Below are positions 33,201-44,870 of a DNA stretch of 64,000 nt, one piece after another. The notes under the pieces are model-generated. The model saw only the letters and a program-made list of their open reading frames with translations, was not told the DNA's origin and did not search any database. Position 1 is the first letter of the stretch. Each line of letters starts with the position of its first letter. This stretch comes from Linnemannia hyalina (Eukaryota > Mortierellomycota > Mortierellomycetes > Mortierellales > Mortierellaceae): positions 804,001 through 868,000 of the forward strand of contig JAHRHY010000014.1 of the NCBI GenBank assembly GCA_019671135.1, written 5' to 3'. A program made the translations under genes and the position numbers.

Positions 33201-34540
33201 CCGCTTGATGAATCCCAATTGTTCCTGTTCCCGCTTGAGCTCTGCAATCTCGCGCTCGTCCAAGGACTCGTCGCTTTGGTCGTCTAACGCTGCATCGTCG
33301 TAGCTGTTGCCTCGAAGCCGCTCGTGGGGATATATTTCATCTTCCTGCTCACCGATGTCGAGCCCTTCATCATCATTCTCGTAGGCATCATGTTCGAGCT
33401 CGTCATGAGGTGCATCGTCCCTCTCATCCTCCACGTTGTCGAATTGATGCCTCTCATTCAAATAGAGCTGGTGATCCTCTGTGTGCTCGACTTGGTCGTT
33501 TAGTGTTCGGTCAGTCTCCTGACGACTGCGGAAGTTGGCTGAACGAGGCTGGTTTCCGTTGTCGTCATCGTCCTCAGCGTAGTCGTGGTTGTTGTGACCG
33601 AGAGCACTCACAGGACTTGCACGGTCGTCGACTTGATCGTCCACAAAAGGAGAAGGTTGATATAAATAGGAGGTGAGGCCATCTGATGTCCTTCCGTTGC
33701 TACCACCGTTCCTGAGATTGTCGACACTGTCGCTGTTCTGCGGGCGTTTGGAGCCAGCAATAGGGGTATCATGGGGTCGAAATGCCTTTCTGTACTGCTT
33801 TCCTTGTGGCGTTTGGGGAATGTCGCCGTTATTCCTGGGTGTACCTTGACCAAAGCCAAGAGACGACGGTCTTTCAAGGGCAACCTCGGTGTCGATATAA
33901 TTGCCATTGGCTCTCCGTGATTGTGGAACGGCAAATGGGGAGGAAGTGAAGGACATCCTGTTCTTGAAAGGGCCGTTGTTGCTGTTGGCGTGAGGGAAAA
34001 AGTCGAGGACTCTCTTTGCGTTGGGTGACCGGATTGGAGTCTTGGGTCCTTCGACTGTTGCGCCAATGACCCCTGGGAGGAGGAGGTTGTCAACTGTGGT
34101 GTAGAGTGGTGGGGTAGTCGTCGCCTTGCCGCGGGCCTAGAAGAAAGAGGGAGACGAAGTCGGAGGGAGTGAGAAATATGGTTCTCGTTGTTATTGTTTT
34201 TGTTTTCTCAGGGCGCTCTTGGATGCGAGTCCCTGTGGTACGACGAAGCTCGTCCCCGACGCGTGCTCTATGGCCAATTCTTCCCGGTCTTCAATTGTAC
34301 AAGGCTCCTCTTCCCGATAAGAGTCAACATGCACTGGAACTGTTGGAGATAAACACGCAATTGACCTGCTGGCGATAAACGAGCAATGGTGACGACCCTC
34401 CGCAGATAAAAAAAATAAATAAAAAGGCTATGAATGATAGCGAGGAGACGTACGGGTGAGGAGTAGTTGTTGGTGTTGCTGTGAAGGTCGTTCGAGACCC
34501 TTTGTTGTGTTCTTGCCCTTGAAGGAGTCAAGGTATTCAT
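30273..34540 (-). CDS. SUN-domain nuclear envelope protein (2 exons, 1316 aa)
   Basis: Exon 1 is 34540-34454 (29 codons, MNTLTPSRARTQQ start); exon 2 is 34136-30273. The intron 34453-34137 begins GTACGT and ends TAG in phase 0. Residues 1-560 are disordered and rich in acidic, Ser and Pro residues, with a Glu run (LLEEEAEEEEEEEEEEADF). Two hydrophobic segments follow near residues 630 (FFAWTVLSWVSFILLWPW) and 690 (LFGVALLGLAVWASHKF), then a predicted coiled coil near 798-861. The SUN domain fills about 1080-1316: ALHSAGGRIIP, GECWAMDGQEGQLAVRLAR, VTIEHADPS and NWGHPKMTCVYRVRVHGYEL. SUN proteins sit in the inner nuclear membrane and bind KASH proteins as the LINC bridge. Starting at the internal Met at 33956 would lose the conserved-looking basic N-terminus (SPNAKRVLDFFP). 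Confidence 0.92.
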
Positions 34541-35118
34541 GGGTTGGGATCAGATGAAGGTGCGGGTGGGAGGTCGTTCGTCGAGTGCGTGTTCGAGCGC
34601 AGTTAATTGTTGTTCCTCTTCCGGAGGTGTTGTCCAGGGGAAAGCCGGGAGGAGGAGGAGGAGTTGATTGCGAGTGAGTGAGTGAATTAAGGATGGAGAC
34701 ACTGACAAAGGGGAGTGAGGAGCACTATGTGTTCTGTTGATGAGTAGAAGTGGTGGTGGTAGTGGTAGTGATCGTTGTGTGTTTGTTTGTTGTACGTTGA
34801 AGGAGAGAAGGGAAAGTAAAGGGCGGGATGATGATAAAATAGAAGAGTGAAGAGAGGAAGAGAGAGGAGTGTGTTGTGGTGGCAAACAAGGACAAACAAA
34901 CAAACCCAACGCGTTACGTTATTTTCTCCCTTCCCCTTGCTCACCCCTCTGCTGAAAAAATGAAAAAATCAAAACAAAACATATCCTTTGGTCACTGTGC
35001 AATTATTTTTTCTTCTATTGCTTATTTCTGTTCGAAAGACTGATTCTCTCTCTCCTCTCTTCTTCATTCTCACCAAACAAGCAACACTCACTCACGGACA
35101 TCAATCACAACATACAAC
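34541..35118. promoter_or_regulatory. Bidirectional promoter region (SUN gene / CMR1)
   Basis: About 580 bp separate the divergent start codons at 34540 (-) and 35119 (+). The region is low-complexity, with a purine/pyrimidine strand switch near 34930, and contains no other gene. Specific factor sites were not identified. Confidence 0.5.
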
Positions 35119-37383
35119 ATGCCGGTCCACCACGACAGCGACAATGAGACCGACTCTCACGCTCAAGACTTCACCGGACTCACAGAATAGTACGTTCAAC
35201 ACAGTCTTCAAAAGCCTTGATACAGCCATCCTGACCGCGGCTTTTTATTTTTTGTCGCTGTTATTTTTGGTGGCGTTGTCTGGCAAACGAGCCAGAAAAG
35301 GCCAATTGGCCGTGAACACCTTCTTCGTCCTACTTTAACTAACTATGGTGTTCACCTTTTATCTAATTGCTAGTGAGAAAATGCGCTTGGAGAACATCAG
35401 GAGGAACCAGGAAGCAATGAGGATGTTCGAGTTGCCTGAGGCCGTCTCTGCAGTCGGAACCTCCCGCGCTGACAGAAACAAGCGACCTGCACCTACACCC
35501 GGTCTAAAGAAGGAGAAGCGAGTTAAGCGTACGGATGTCTTGCCAAGGAGGACATCCAGTCGTCTCGCCAACATCGCTGTAAGTGTTCTTTCTTTGTAAT
35601 AGATCAAAGTATCAACCACACAAAATTAATTGGTCAAAAATATCTCGACTTTATCTGATCATCGGTACTCTTATCTACCCGGATGTGTAGCCTGATAGTA
35701 CGCCTTCACGGAGAACAGTTGAACCAGTGGCAGACCCAGAGCAGATCAGGAGGACGCGCAGAAATGGGACACTGTCGCTCAAGGAGACTAGCAACGGACA
35801 TGGCAACGACGACAGGTTTTCACAGCTGATGGAGGAACTCGCAACATATGTCCCCGATAAGGCCCGCGTCAAGGATTTGGAGGATCTGAGTGATGATGAT
35901 TCAGCAACCATCGTCAAGAAGGAGCCCGAGGTGGACGAGAAGACTGTCAAGAAAGAGGCCAAGAAGGAAGTCAAAGAAGAGGAGAAAGATAACAACACCA
36001 ACGTCAAGAAGGAAGAGGCTGACGACATGGTCAAGAAGGAAGAGACTGAAAGCAAGGACACCAAAGTTGGCATCAGGAAATACTTCAGCAGATCGTCAGC
36101 TACAAACGCCACCACCCCTACCGCAAAGACACCGGATACAAAGGCGAAAGCAGGATCGGCAGCGAAGGATACGACAAAGGCCAGTCTTCCCAAGTCTGAG
36201 GACGCAGACAACAAGCCTATGTCGTCATCTAACAGCATGGGACCTTCCTTACGGCGACAAGTCCAGGCGCTCCAGATTCGAGGACCATGGCCCACCGTCA
36301 AGGTCTGTCAGGGACGCATCTACTGCATGGCGATTCACGAGAACAGGGACAAGATCCTGGTTTGCGGTGGAGATGTGGATGGCAACCTCGGATTTTGGGA
36401 TCTTGACGAATCGCAGGCGGATGATTATGAACCCGATGTGGAGGAGGAACCCAACATCTACAACTACAAGGCCCATAGCAGGACCTTGTCCAGTATGCAG
36501 TACTCTCCCACTGAGCCCAACAAGTTATTTTCGACTTCTTACGATGGCTCTGTTCGGTATCTGGATCTTGTTCAGCAAAAGTTCATCGAGTCCTATGTCG
36601 TCGCCCCCGACGCGTCCGACCATCTCGGCTCCGTTTCGATCACCTCTTCAGGACAACAACTCTGGTTTGCTGATGTCGACGGAGGTGTGACCCTCAAGGA
36701 TATCCGGACACCCAAGGACGAGATGGTCTTCCGCAAAGTTCTTCACGAGAAGAAGGTTGGATGTGTCAACGTCAACCCCAAGTACGACAACCTTATTGTT
36801 ACTTCCTCGCTTGATCGGACCATGAAGATCTGGGATATCAGGACTTTTGGACAGTACAAGGAGGATGAGGCCATTGTCGAGATGGCTTCTTTTGATCACC
36901 GCCTCAGTGTAACCAGTGCCATGTGGAGCCCCGATGGTACGTTTGGTTATTATAATTTCGCTAACCAATGTGCCCAAACAGCGCGTTATTATTCATGAAA
37001 GCTAACATGATTTTACTGGGTGTAACATAGGTGCAAGTATTGCAAGCACCTCGTATGACGACAATGTCAGGATCTTCAACAACTTTGAACCCTCCCTCCC
37101 CGACTTCAAAGAGATCCCAGAACCCGTTCGCATCCCACACAACAACCAGACTGGCCGATGGGTCACTATGTTGCGCGCCGTGTGGTCACACCAGTTCAAC
37201 TGGTTCTCAATCGGAAACATGAACAAGTCCGTGGATATCTACTCTCGAGGCACGGGCGACTTGATGGCCAATTTGTACGATCGCCGTAACTTGACGACCG
37301 TTCCCGCAGTCAATGCCTGGCATCCAAACCGTGTTCTCCTCGCCAGTGGAATGGCTAATGGCAAGATGGTTATCTGGCGGTAG
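35119..37383 (+). CDS. CMR1: CMR1/WDR76-type WD40 DNA-damage-binding protein (4 exons, 624 aa)
   Basis: Exons: 35119-35189, 35374-35578, 35691-36936, 37031-37383; the phases close to 624 aa. The N-terminus has the family's YEKMRLENIRRNQEAMRMFE motif (compare EFQKKRLENIKRN in yeast Cmr1), then a basic region ending PRRTSSRLANIA. A long Lys/Glu-rich insert (VKKEAKKEVKEEEKD) precedes the WD40 propeller, which starts near residue 300: IYCMAIHENRDKILVCGGDV, YKAHSRTLSSMQYSP, LIVTSSLDRTMKIWDIRTFG and GKMVIWR at the C-terminus. Yeast Cmr1 and human WDR76 bind damaged or replicating chromatin. The acidic/basic insert may lengthen the linker. The gene is convergent with the aspartic protease, about 120 bp away. 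Confidence 0.9.
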
Positions 37384-37503
37384 ATGCATGGAGTGTCAAA
37401 TATCACGATAATAAATTATGGTTCTTATGGTACTTTTTTCTATGGTACATTCTAAATGGTAATCGAAAATCAAATAAAGAAAGTATGGTACTTCCTCTCG
37501 CTA

Positions 37504-39363
37504 TCAAAGCATCTCATACATAACACTCAAAACAGCTAGGATCAACCCAGTCATTCTACCCCTATCAACACCAACACCAGCAGCAGCACCATTGTTGAAC
37601 CCACCAGTTTCCAGGTGCGCAAACCCAATCCTACCACTCGTCGCAGCATTCCCGAAATCGAATACCGAATACACATTCTTCAGAAAAACGTCCCCAATCA
37701 GCCATTCCTGAATGGACACCACCGATCCTGAAGGAAACATGACCGCGCTCAGACAGTAATCCCCCTGTTGAGTCTTGGACCGTTCAGATTGAAGTGCCAA
37801 GTGGGTGTAAGGAATCTGGAATGTGAGGGTACCAAAGGTCATTGTGACAACCGTGTCGCCGCTGCATGGCATGTACCAACGCCCTTCTTGTGTCGTCTAC
37901 TCAGGCAAGAAAAAATATAGATGGAAACGTTAATTCAGATATTCAACAGAGAGATAATAGGGGGGGGAAACGGGATTTGTGAATACGAGAAGGGGTGTTA
38001 CCACTCTGATAGCACCGGGGATGGCGCCGTTAATGGCGTCAGAAATGACTCGGGGGACCAGCATAGCCGTTGTGCCCGTGTCAATCGCGGCTAGCGCTCT
38101 ATTAACATTGATCTTTGTACTTCCAACCGTGATTCCGCCTACAGGGATCTGTAAGCGATGGAAAAGGAGAAAAGCCAGTAAGAAAAAGACGTCTTCATCT
38201 TCCAAAGGTCCAGAGTGAAAACCACAACAAAAGTTGAACAGGTCCAACGAAGAAACACTTACACTCCACGGTCGCTCGCCTGCACAGTTGACATAGGTGA
38301 TCTCGCCATGGAATTTGGTCGTATCGACGCCTCCAAAGGTGATCTCCCCTCCTGCTGAACCACCCGATTGTCCGTTGGGAGTCGTCGACTGCAGCCAGAT
38401 GCCGATCATGTTGCGTGACAGCAATGTGTTGTTGCGAAGGACATTCAGGATGGGGACTGCACTACCAGTGGCATAGTACCAGAGCCCCATGATCCCATCG
38501 ACCTTGGCCGGTAACTGGGCTTTGTTTTGTGTCACAATACCTGCGGCGCCTCGAAATTGTAGTGAGCCAATGGTATATGTTTCCTGTTCAAAAAAAAAGT
38601 AATAGAGAGGGATTAACGTCAAGTAACGTCGAGGAGAGGGCACTCTATTTGTGCAGATCCCTTCAGGTAATCAGATGAAAGCGAAGATGACTTACGGCGA
38701 CATAATGACCAGAGACTTCTTGCCCGCTAACATAAGAAGCGCTAAAGGTGTTGTTCAACGTCTTGCAGGATCTGTTCGTCCCAGATTCAAACAAGGAAAA
38801 TGAAAGAGATATGTCAGTATCTTGTTTTTGGCGATCCAACTGTAAATGCAAAATTAGAAAAGACGACATCATGGTGCATACGTTGAGGAATCACAGTGGA
38901 ATCGCGTTGCTGTCAAGCAAGTCTTGTTCACGCAGCTCGACGATGACAGCCAGGTAATGGGGCTTCCTGTGTCGATGATCACGTTAAACATTTGCGCTGG
39001 TGTGCCTAGTCCAAAGGGGATTGCTAAGTAGAGGCACCAGGAGTGGAAAAAAAAAGTTTGCAGACAAGTCTCCAACGGGCTCAATGTTTTGTCCTCCTTC
39101 GATGATAATGGTAATGCTCAGATTGATTGAACTTGAATAACGATACGAAACTTACTGTACATGACATCGCTTTCAACGTTGGTCAATTGAATGCTACCAA
39201 AGGGTTCTGTCGTAGAGTTGGTTCCTGTGCCGTTCGTTGGAGAGGGGACATCTCGCTTGTGCAGGTATCTCCTTGTGAGTGAGTCCGGGTTAAGGTGAGC
39301 GGGATTTCTAAAGGTGCTAATTGGAACACTACGACAGGGATGAATGAATGCCAATGGATGCAT
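37504..39363 (-). CDS. A1-family (pepsin-like) aspartic protease, possibly GPI-anchored (6 exons, about 428 aa)
   Basis: Exons: 39363-39156, 39023-38882, 38771-38696, 38583-38263, 38148-38002, 37896-37504; the phases close to 428 aa. The first active site is FNVIIDTGSPITWLSS (near residue 88) and the second is ALAAIDTGTTAMLVP (near residue 272). Other landmarks are FGLGTPAQMF, GIMGLWYYATGSAVP in the place of the usual G(I/L)(M/L)GL loop, GGEITFGGVDTTKFHG and FLKNVYSVFDFGN. The C-terminus ends in a small/hydrophobic tail (MTGLILAVLSVMYEML) after a Gly/Ala stretch, as in GPI-anchored yapsin-like enzymes. No signal peptide follows the chosen Met. An acceptor-like CGTAG at about 39333 suggests an unseen upstream exon that would supply it, so the 5' end is uncertain. 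Confidence 0.85.
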
Positions 39364-41627
39364 TAGCGATGTGTGTCCTCTTCCCGGGTAAAGTTATGAA
39401 CGAACGAAAAAAGAAAAAAAAAGTGTTCTTTCGATCGCGAGTAAAGAAGAAGGGACGTCATTTGCTTTGTTAGATTATTATTTTCCAACGTCCGTGTGCT
39501 CGATACATTTCTTCTTCTATCAACACTTCAAGCAATCCCCCGATTGTTGTTCCTTGTTAAAACGGAATGAATATCTAGACGAGAAGGACATGTGGGGATG
39601 TTGCAGCAACAATGATGACGAACAACCAACAGACACAAAGAAAAAAAAGGAGACGGCGATGAAATGCACTTTATGCACATTCAGGTAGAATAAAATAGAT
39701 CCTCACTACATCATCATCTTCAACTCGCTCCGTTGTTGTATCTGCAACTGGGATCTTATCTAGCCCTTTTACTGTTAGATCTTCCCTCTGATCTTTGCTC
39801 CAACCAAACATCCACACAAAACAATAACGGCTGAACTGGACCTGAGCACCGGTATTTTGGTCTCGGATAAAAAATGAAGAGTGACAAGAGCAAGGCTTGC
39901 TTTCTTGTCCTGAAAACAAACGAGGGATGGAGTTGTCGTTAGTGTTCAAAGAGGGGGAATGGAATGGAATGAGAAAAGTGAATGTGCCTTTGGTGCATTA
40001 CGTGATGAGGGCCGAGGCTGTGGAGGTAAAGAAGGCAAGGGCCAGCCACGGTGTGGAGAGGGAGATCTTCATCAATTATTGTGGGGCGAGCAATTGAATT
40101 ACGAGGAAGGAGATGGAGGGGAAGGAGAGGAGAGTGGGAGGAGAGGTTGAAAGACGGAGAGAAGAGTAGAAAAGAACGAGGGAGGAAGACAAGGAGAGAA
40201 AGGAGGATGGATGGACAACGTGAGCGGAAGTGAATTATAAAAAAAGTGAGAACTACAACGTTCTCTTGTCTTAACGCCCAGCCAAACCTACCTGCTTTTT
40301 CACTATCTCTCCCGATTCACATCTCCCTGCATTTCCACGCCACGAAACATGTATGCTGTTATCGCATGTTGCCCACCAAACGAATGATTACTGCGCTTCT
40401 CACCCTCTTACTTTGTCAGTGTTTGAAGTTCAAGCCGGTCGTCCACCTTAATCGTCCCTTCCTTCCACCGTGCTCTGAATATGACGATGGCTTTCATTCC
40501 ATGGCCTCCGCGATAGTACTTTATCCCTTACTGTTCTTGCAAATAACAAACACTCGTCTTTATTAAGCCCTCCTTCATGGCTGAATTGCAATGTACAGCA
40601 GAACTCCCTGCCTAGGGACCCCTCAGGCAACAAACAGCCAATAGGCATAGGGTAGCATAGGCGGTCAAGTATTGAGGCTCGAACGATAAAAGTATGAAAG
40701 AGGGAGATAAAAAAAAAGGCACACGTCGCAGATAAAAATGGGCAACAAAAGGGGAAGAAAGGAGGGGGCAAAAAGGGTCCAGCTCCAGCACACCCCAATA
40801 CGCTAGAAGCCAGTTAGGATGACACGACAAGCAACCGACTCTTTTGGAAAAGAGTCGTACACTCCTCCAAGGGAAGGAGCGCGCCCGTAACCGCCATAAG
40901 ACATCCTGGATAAAGTACCTTCGCGCTGTGTCGAATCCGCAAACCAGCGCGTCAATTGGCATTTTACAATTGAAACTCTCCTCCGCGAAAGTGAAAGAGT
41001 GATCAAAGGAGCTGGGATAGAAGTGCGTGTAGCTTACTTCATCACACCCCAGCTATGCCGGACAGATTCCCAACAATGAATGCAGCGTGAATGGAGAGAG
41101 GGAGGAAGAGTGTAAATAAAAATAAACACTGCGAAAAGAGGGTGCCTTTTAACGCGTGATGCATCTAGTAACCATACCTAGGGTAGACGGCGGCAATGAC
41201 AGCGAGGAAGCGTCGACTTCAAGGAGGGACGATTTGGTTGATGCTAAAGGGGAGATTATTTATTTTTTTCAAAAGGCAAGAGAAAACACGCCATGGCATT
41301 ACCTTCTTCATTGAGGCGATGAATAAGCACGCCTATTCACGATCACAACGTGATTGTTCTACGACAACAATTGCAAACAACTGCAGAAGAAATATTGCAG
41401 CTCGGAGACACACCGACGACACGAGAAACACGAGCACGGAAGTATGGACACCCTTCTAGATTGAAGAGAACGCGAGAGAGATAGTCCGAAGGCGGACACT
41501 GGTCGAGATGGCGGGTCTGGTCATTTCATTTTTGCGCAAGGAGGCTAGAATCGTTTAAGGGGTATTTGTCGTAAGCCTGTTCAAGCTCGGACCACATTAT
41601 GTCTGGTCACACAATTGATCTTCCTTT
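39364..41627. other. Intergenic region
   Basis: About 2.3 kb with no supported gene. It may contain the first exon and promoter of the protease. Purine-rich stretches (40090-40240) and short frames on both strands lack any recognisable motif. Confidence 0.45.
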
Positions 41628-41811
41628 ATGATACTCTCCCCGTCCCCGTCAACAACCATGTCCCCACCACCACCGCCGCAGTCAACAAAAATCGGAACCC
41701 CAACAGACCTCAAACCCTCCCACTCGCTCTCCGGGATCCAAGACCACACCGGAGCCATCCCACCAGACCTACCCCTCAAAACCGACTTTCTTCGTAAAGT
41801 ACAACCCCGCT

Positions 41812-42115
41812 TGTAATAGGAGCAGAGCAAGAGTGCATGAACAAGGAACAGAGAGAGAGACAAGGACGAGAGGGAGGACAAGATAGTAGGAAGGACAAGA
41901 TGAAAGGCTAGAAACGGGTGAGGTTTATTGTACAGAAAGGGTATTTATACGTCTATGATATTAGGCATGCTGGCGAGGTAATAATAAGCAGAGATAATGT
42001 GTAAGACAAACACACAAGATATTGACAATGTAAGTAAGGAATAAGGTAGTAGAAAACAGGAGGCAATCTACAATCCTGTTACACTATGATCCTGTAACAC
42101 TATGATACTATCACA
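41812..42115. mobile_element. Solo LTR, 304 bp, TSD CCGCT
   Basis: The element starts TGTAATAGGAGCAG and ends CTATCACA (TG...CA). It is flanked by CCGCT on both sides (41807-41811 and 42116-42120), a 5-bp target duplication typical of LTR retrotransposons. It contains a TATTTATA box near 41942. The host reading frame is the same on both sides of the element, so insertion into an exon is clear. The related start sequence at 26386 suggests another, more diverged family member. Confidence 0.85.
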
Positions 42116-43925
42116 CCGCTACTGGACCGCCGAGGGGTTCCTCTCCCACGGATACCTAGACCTGGACCTCCTCCTCCACGACCTAGCAATCATGTCCGTC
42201 GCTCGTGCCAGAGGGCCGACGAGACAATTGATGATTTCGTATTGCAGGAATTTGGTCAAGTTTTATAGGTCGGAAGAAGGAGGGATCCAGTTGTTGAAGT
42301 CGAGGCAGCGGTTGGTGAAGGAGCATCAGCTGTTTGATATAAACGCTTCTATCGCCGCCTTAAAGAACTACCGAGGTAACGACGGAGCTCTTTTTTTCCC
42401 TTTTCATATACGTTACCTGAACACAATGTTAATTTTGTTTGGCACGTACTCGCGCCTCGTTTCTTATTGTTATTATATACTCCACCAACGATAACAACAT
42501 CAGGATCGAGCAACAGCTCAACTTCAACCCCGGTACTTGATGGCGGCAGAGAGAACGAAGAGGGCGAGAGAGTGACACCTGTCGCCGCAGCGGAAACCAG
42601 TGGTATTTAAGAACGCCTCAACAACACGTTGGCGGTAGCTCTTTGAATAGATCGCGTGGGAATATGCACAGCAGCCCTCATCCTAACTCGTTTGTCCTTT
42701 ATTTATTTATCTACGTTGTCGTGATAAATGTGGCACAACCGTGGAACAAGTTGATGGCAGCATACCTCGAAAAGCAGCGCGGAATGTCTATAGACGACAT
42801 GGACCTTTCCCCTGAAACTGACCTAAACGCTGAACAAGCACACCTCCACCAGCACTGTCTCCGTATCCTGGCCAAGGACACGCCTACGCTGCTCGAGAAA
42901 AAGCAGTTGCTGTAAATTATTTTCCTCCTCTGGTTTTTTGTTGGGCGCAGTTGCACTAATACCCATAGGGCAACTGATCTGAAAACATCTATCGCAAAAA
43001 TTCCGATGGGGATTTTTTTTGTTAGGACAATGTTATTAGGAATTATGGACCTTCGCCTGGTGATATTTGCTCGCGCGCGCGAACAACTTCTGGACACTCG
43101 ATACGCCGAACCGCTGCACAAAGAGATCTCCGACACCCTCAAGCTCCTTGAGCCATACATCAAACTGGGGCCACGATATTGCGTCTCAGGATCGAATCGT
43201 TGCTCGGGAAGAATGTTGAACAGGTCCTTGCAGGGGAAGACATGTCCCCGGCGGTGCCTGCACTCCGACTGATCAATAAGATGTACGTATCAATTTGGTC
43301 CGATCTCTTTTCTTTCCCACACGAACTGTTGTACGTTTTGGAGATTTTTTTCGACTGGAATGATGACTTTTGTTAATTCCGATATTTTTCTGCTAGGGTG
43401 ACAAGTATTGATGCGGCTACATTACCGATAACAGAAGCAGAATATGTGGCGGTATGGAAGGACACCTTGGAAACCCTGAGTGAAGGTTAACTCAAGCTAC
43501 GCAGGTGGGTCTACTAACCCCTTCTACTTCTCACCATTACGTTCGATAATTGTCATATCTAAAACTCCATCCAATTGCCACCTTTATATGTGAATCTAGC
43601 GGCGAGACGTTATGCAACGCGATGGCGGTCCAAAAACGTTCCTCAACATCCCTCTGGAACGCCGCGAATGACACCGAATCCGGTCTAAAAATCGACGTCA
43701 TCCTTCAAGTCGACGGGGTGGAGGTCATGAACATTGAAGCGAAACGTGGACAGGACCTCATGCAGGCCGAATCGCAGTACTACAAGAACTTGCGGATTAA
43801 TCAGGCTATTTACTTGGCTGCGAGGCAGAAAGGGGTTGTGCTGGAGAATATACCCTTCTTGGACATTCGAGGTTATGGTTTCACGTGAGGTTTTGTTTTT
43901 CTTGAAAGATGGATTAATGTGTTTA

Positions 43926-44870
43926 CTAGAAAGGTTGCCCGTGGGCGATGCCACGGGTGCCGGAAGTTGCTGTAAGGGGGTCTGGGGTGAGGGGTGTAGG
44001 TCTTTGAAGGGACTTTGAAGAAGACTCGTTTAAAGATACGGGTGCCACTTGCCTATTACCTTTTTCCTTTTTCAAGTGTAGTGTGACTGTAAATTTTTCA
44101 CAACTACCTGTGGCCAATGGCACGCTTGGGGTTGTAGAGTTCATACCTGTCGAGTTTCCTATTGTGCCTTAAAGAATAATATCCCTGGTCCCAGCTGGGC
44201 CCAGCTGACATCACTTATTAGATAGTCATCTTAGTAGCTGGAGAGCCATCCCCCTGGCCTTGTTTGTATTCATTATTCTCTCGCGTCCGCCTCACTCGCA
44301 GTATATTCAAGATATCCTTGACTACCCTTTGCTTTACATCACGCCAGAGGATTTCTTACTTTTTAGTAGGCTTGCGAAAAGGCTCGTTCACAGCATACTG
44401 GCGCTTCGCGCTAAATGGCCCAGACGGCCACGCTCCAGCGGTCGCTTCCTTTTGCCGCAGGCGGCAACAGGTATCAGACAGCTACAGCTTTGCCCTTACA
44501 AAGTACTGGGGCTTTGCGCAAGAAAGGTTCTCTGGTTCGGGCTACGCCCTCACATCCTCTTTTTAGTCGCTTGATTCGGGCTACGCCCTCATATCCTCTT
44601 AGCCCGTGACGCTCGCTGCGCTCACAGGATACTGGCGCTTCGCGCAAGATACTTTCGATTGTCGCGCCAGGGCGCGCGCCCGTGACCATTGCTCGCTGCG
44701 CTCACAGGATACTGGCGCGCTTCGCGCAAGATACTCTTGATGGCCTTGCCCGTGACCATCGCTCGCTTCGCTCACAAAATACTGGCGCTACGCGCAAGAT
44801 ACTTTTTTTTAGTTCGGGCTCCGCCCTCACGTGATTTAACTTTTTTGACTTTTTTTTAAGAAGATAGAGA
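43926..44870 (-). mobile_element. Non-autonomous Helitron copy A (945 bp)
   Basis: On the minus strand the element begins TCTCTATCTTCTTAAAAAAA at 44870. It ends with a CCCGTGG/CCACGGG hairpin, eight bases (CAACCTTT) and CTAG at 43926. The next host base is T. These are the diagnostic Helitron termini: a 5' TC, a 3' hairpin shortly before CTRR, and insertion next to A/T. The interior carries many short GC-rich palindromes (GGGCTACGCCC, GCGCTTCGCGC, GCCGCAGGCGGC). No Rep/helicase coding sequence is present. Confidence 0.85.
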
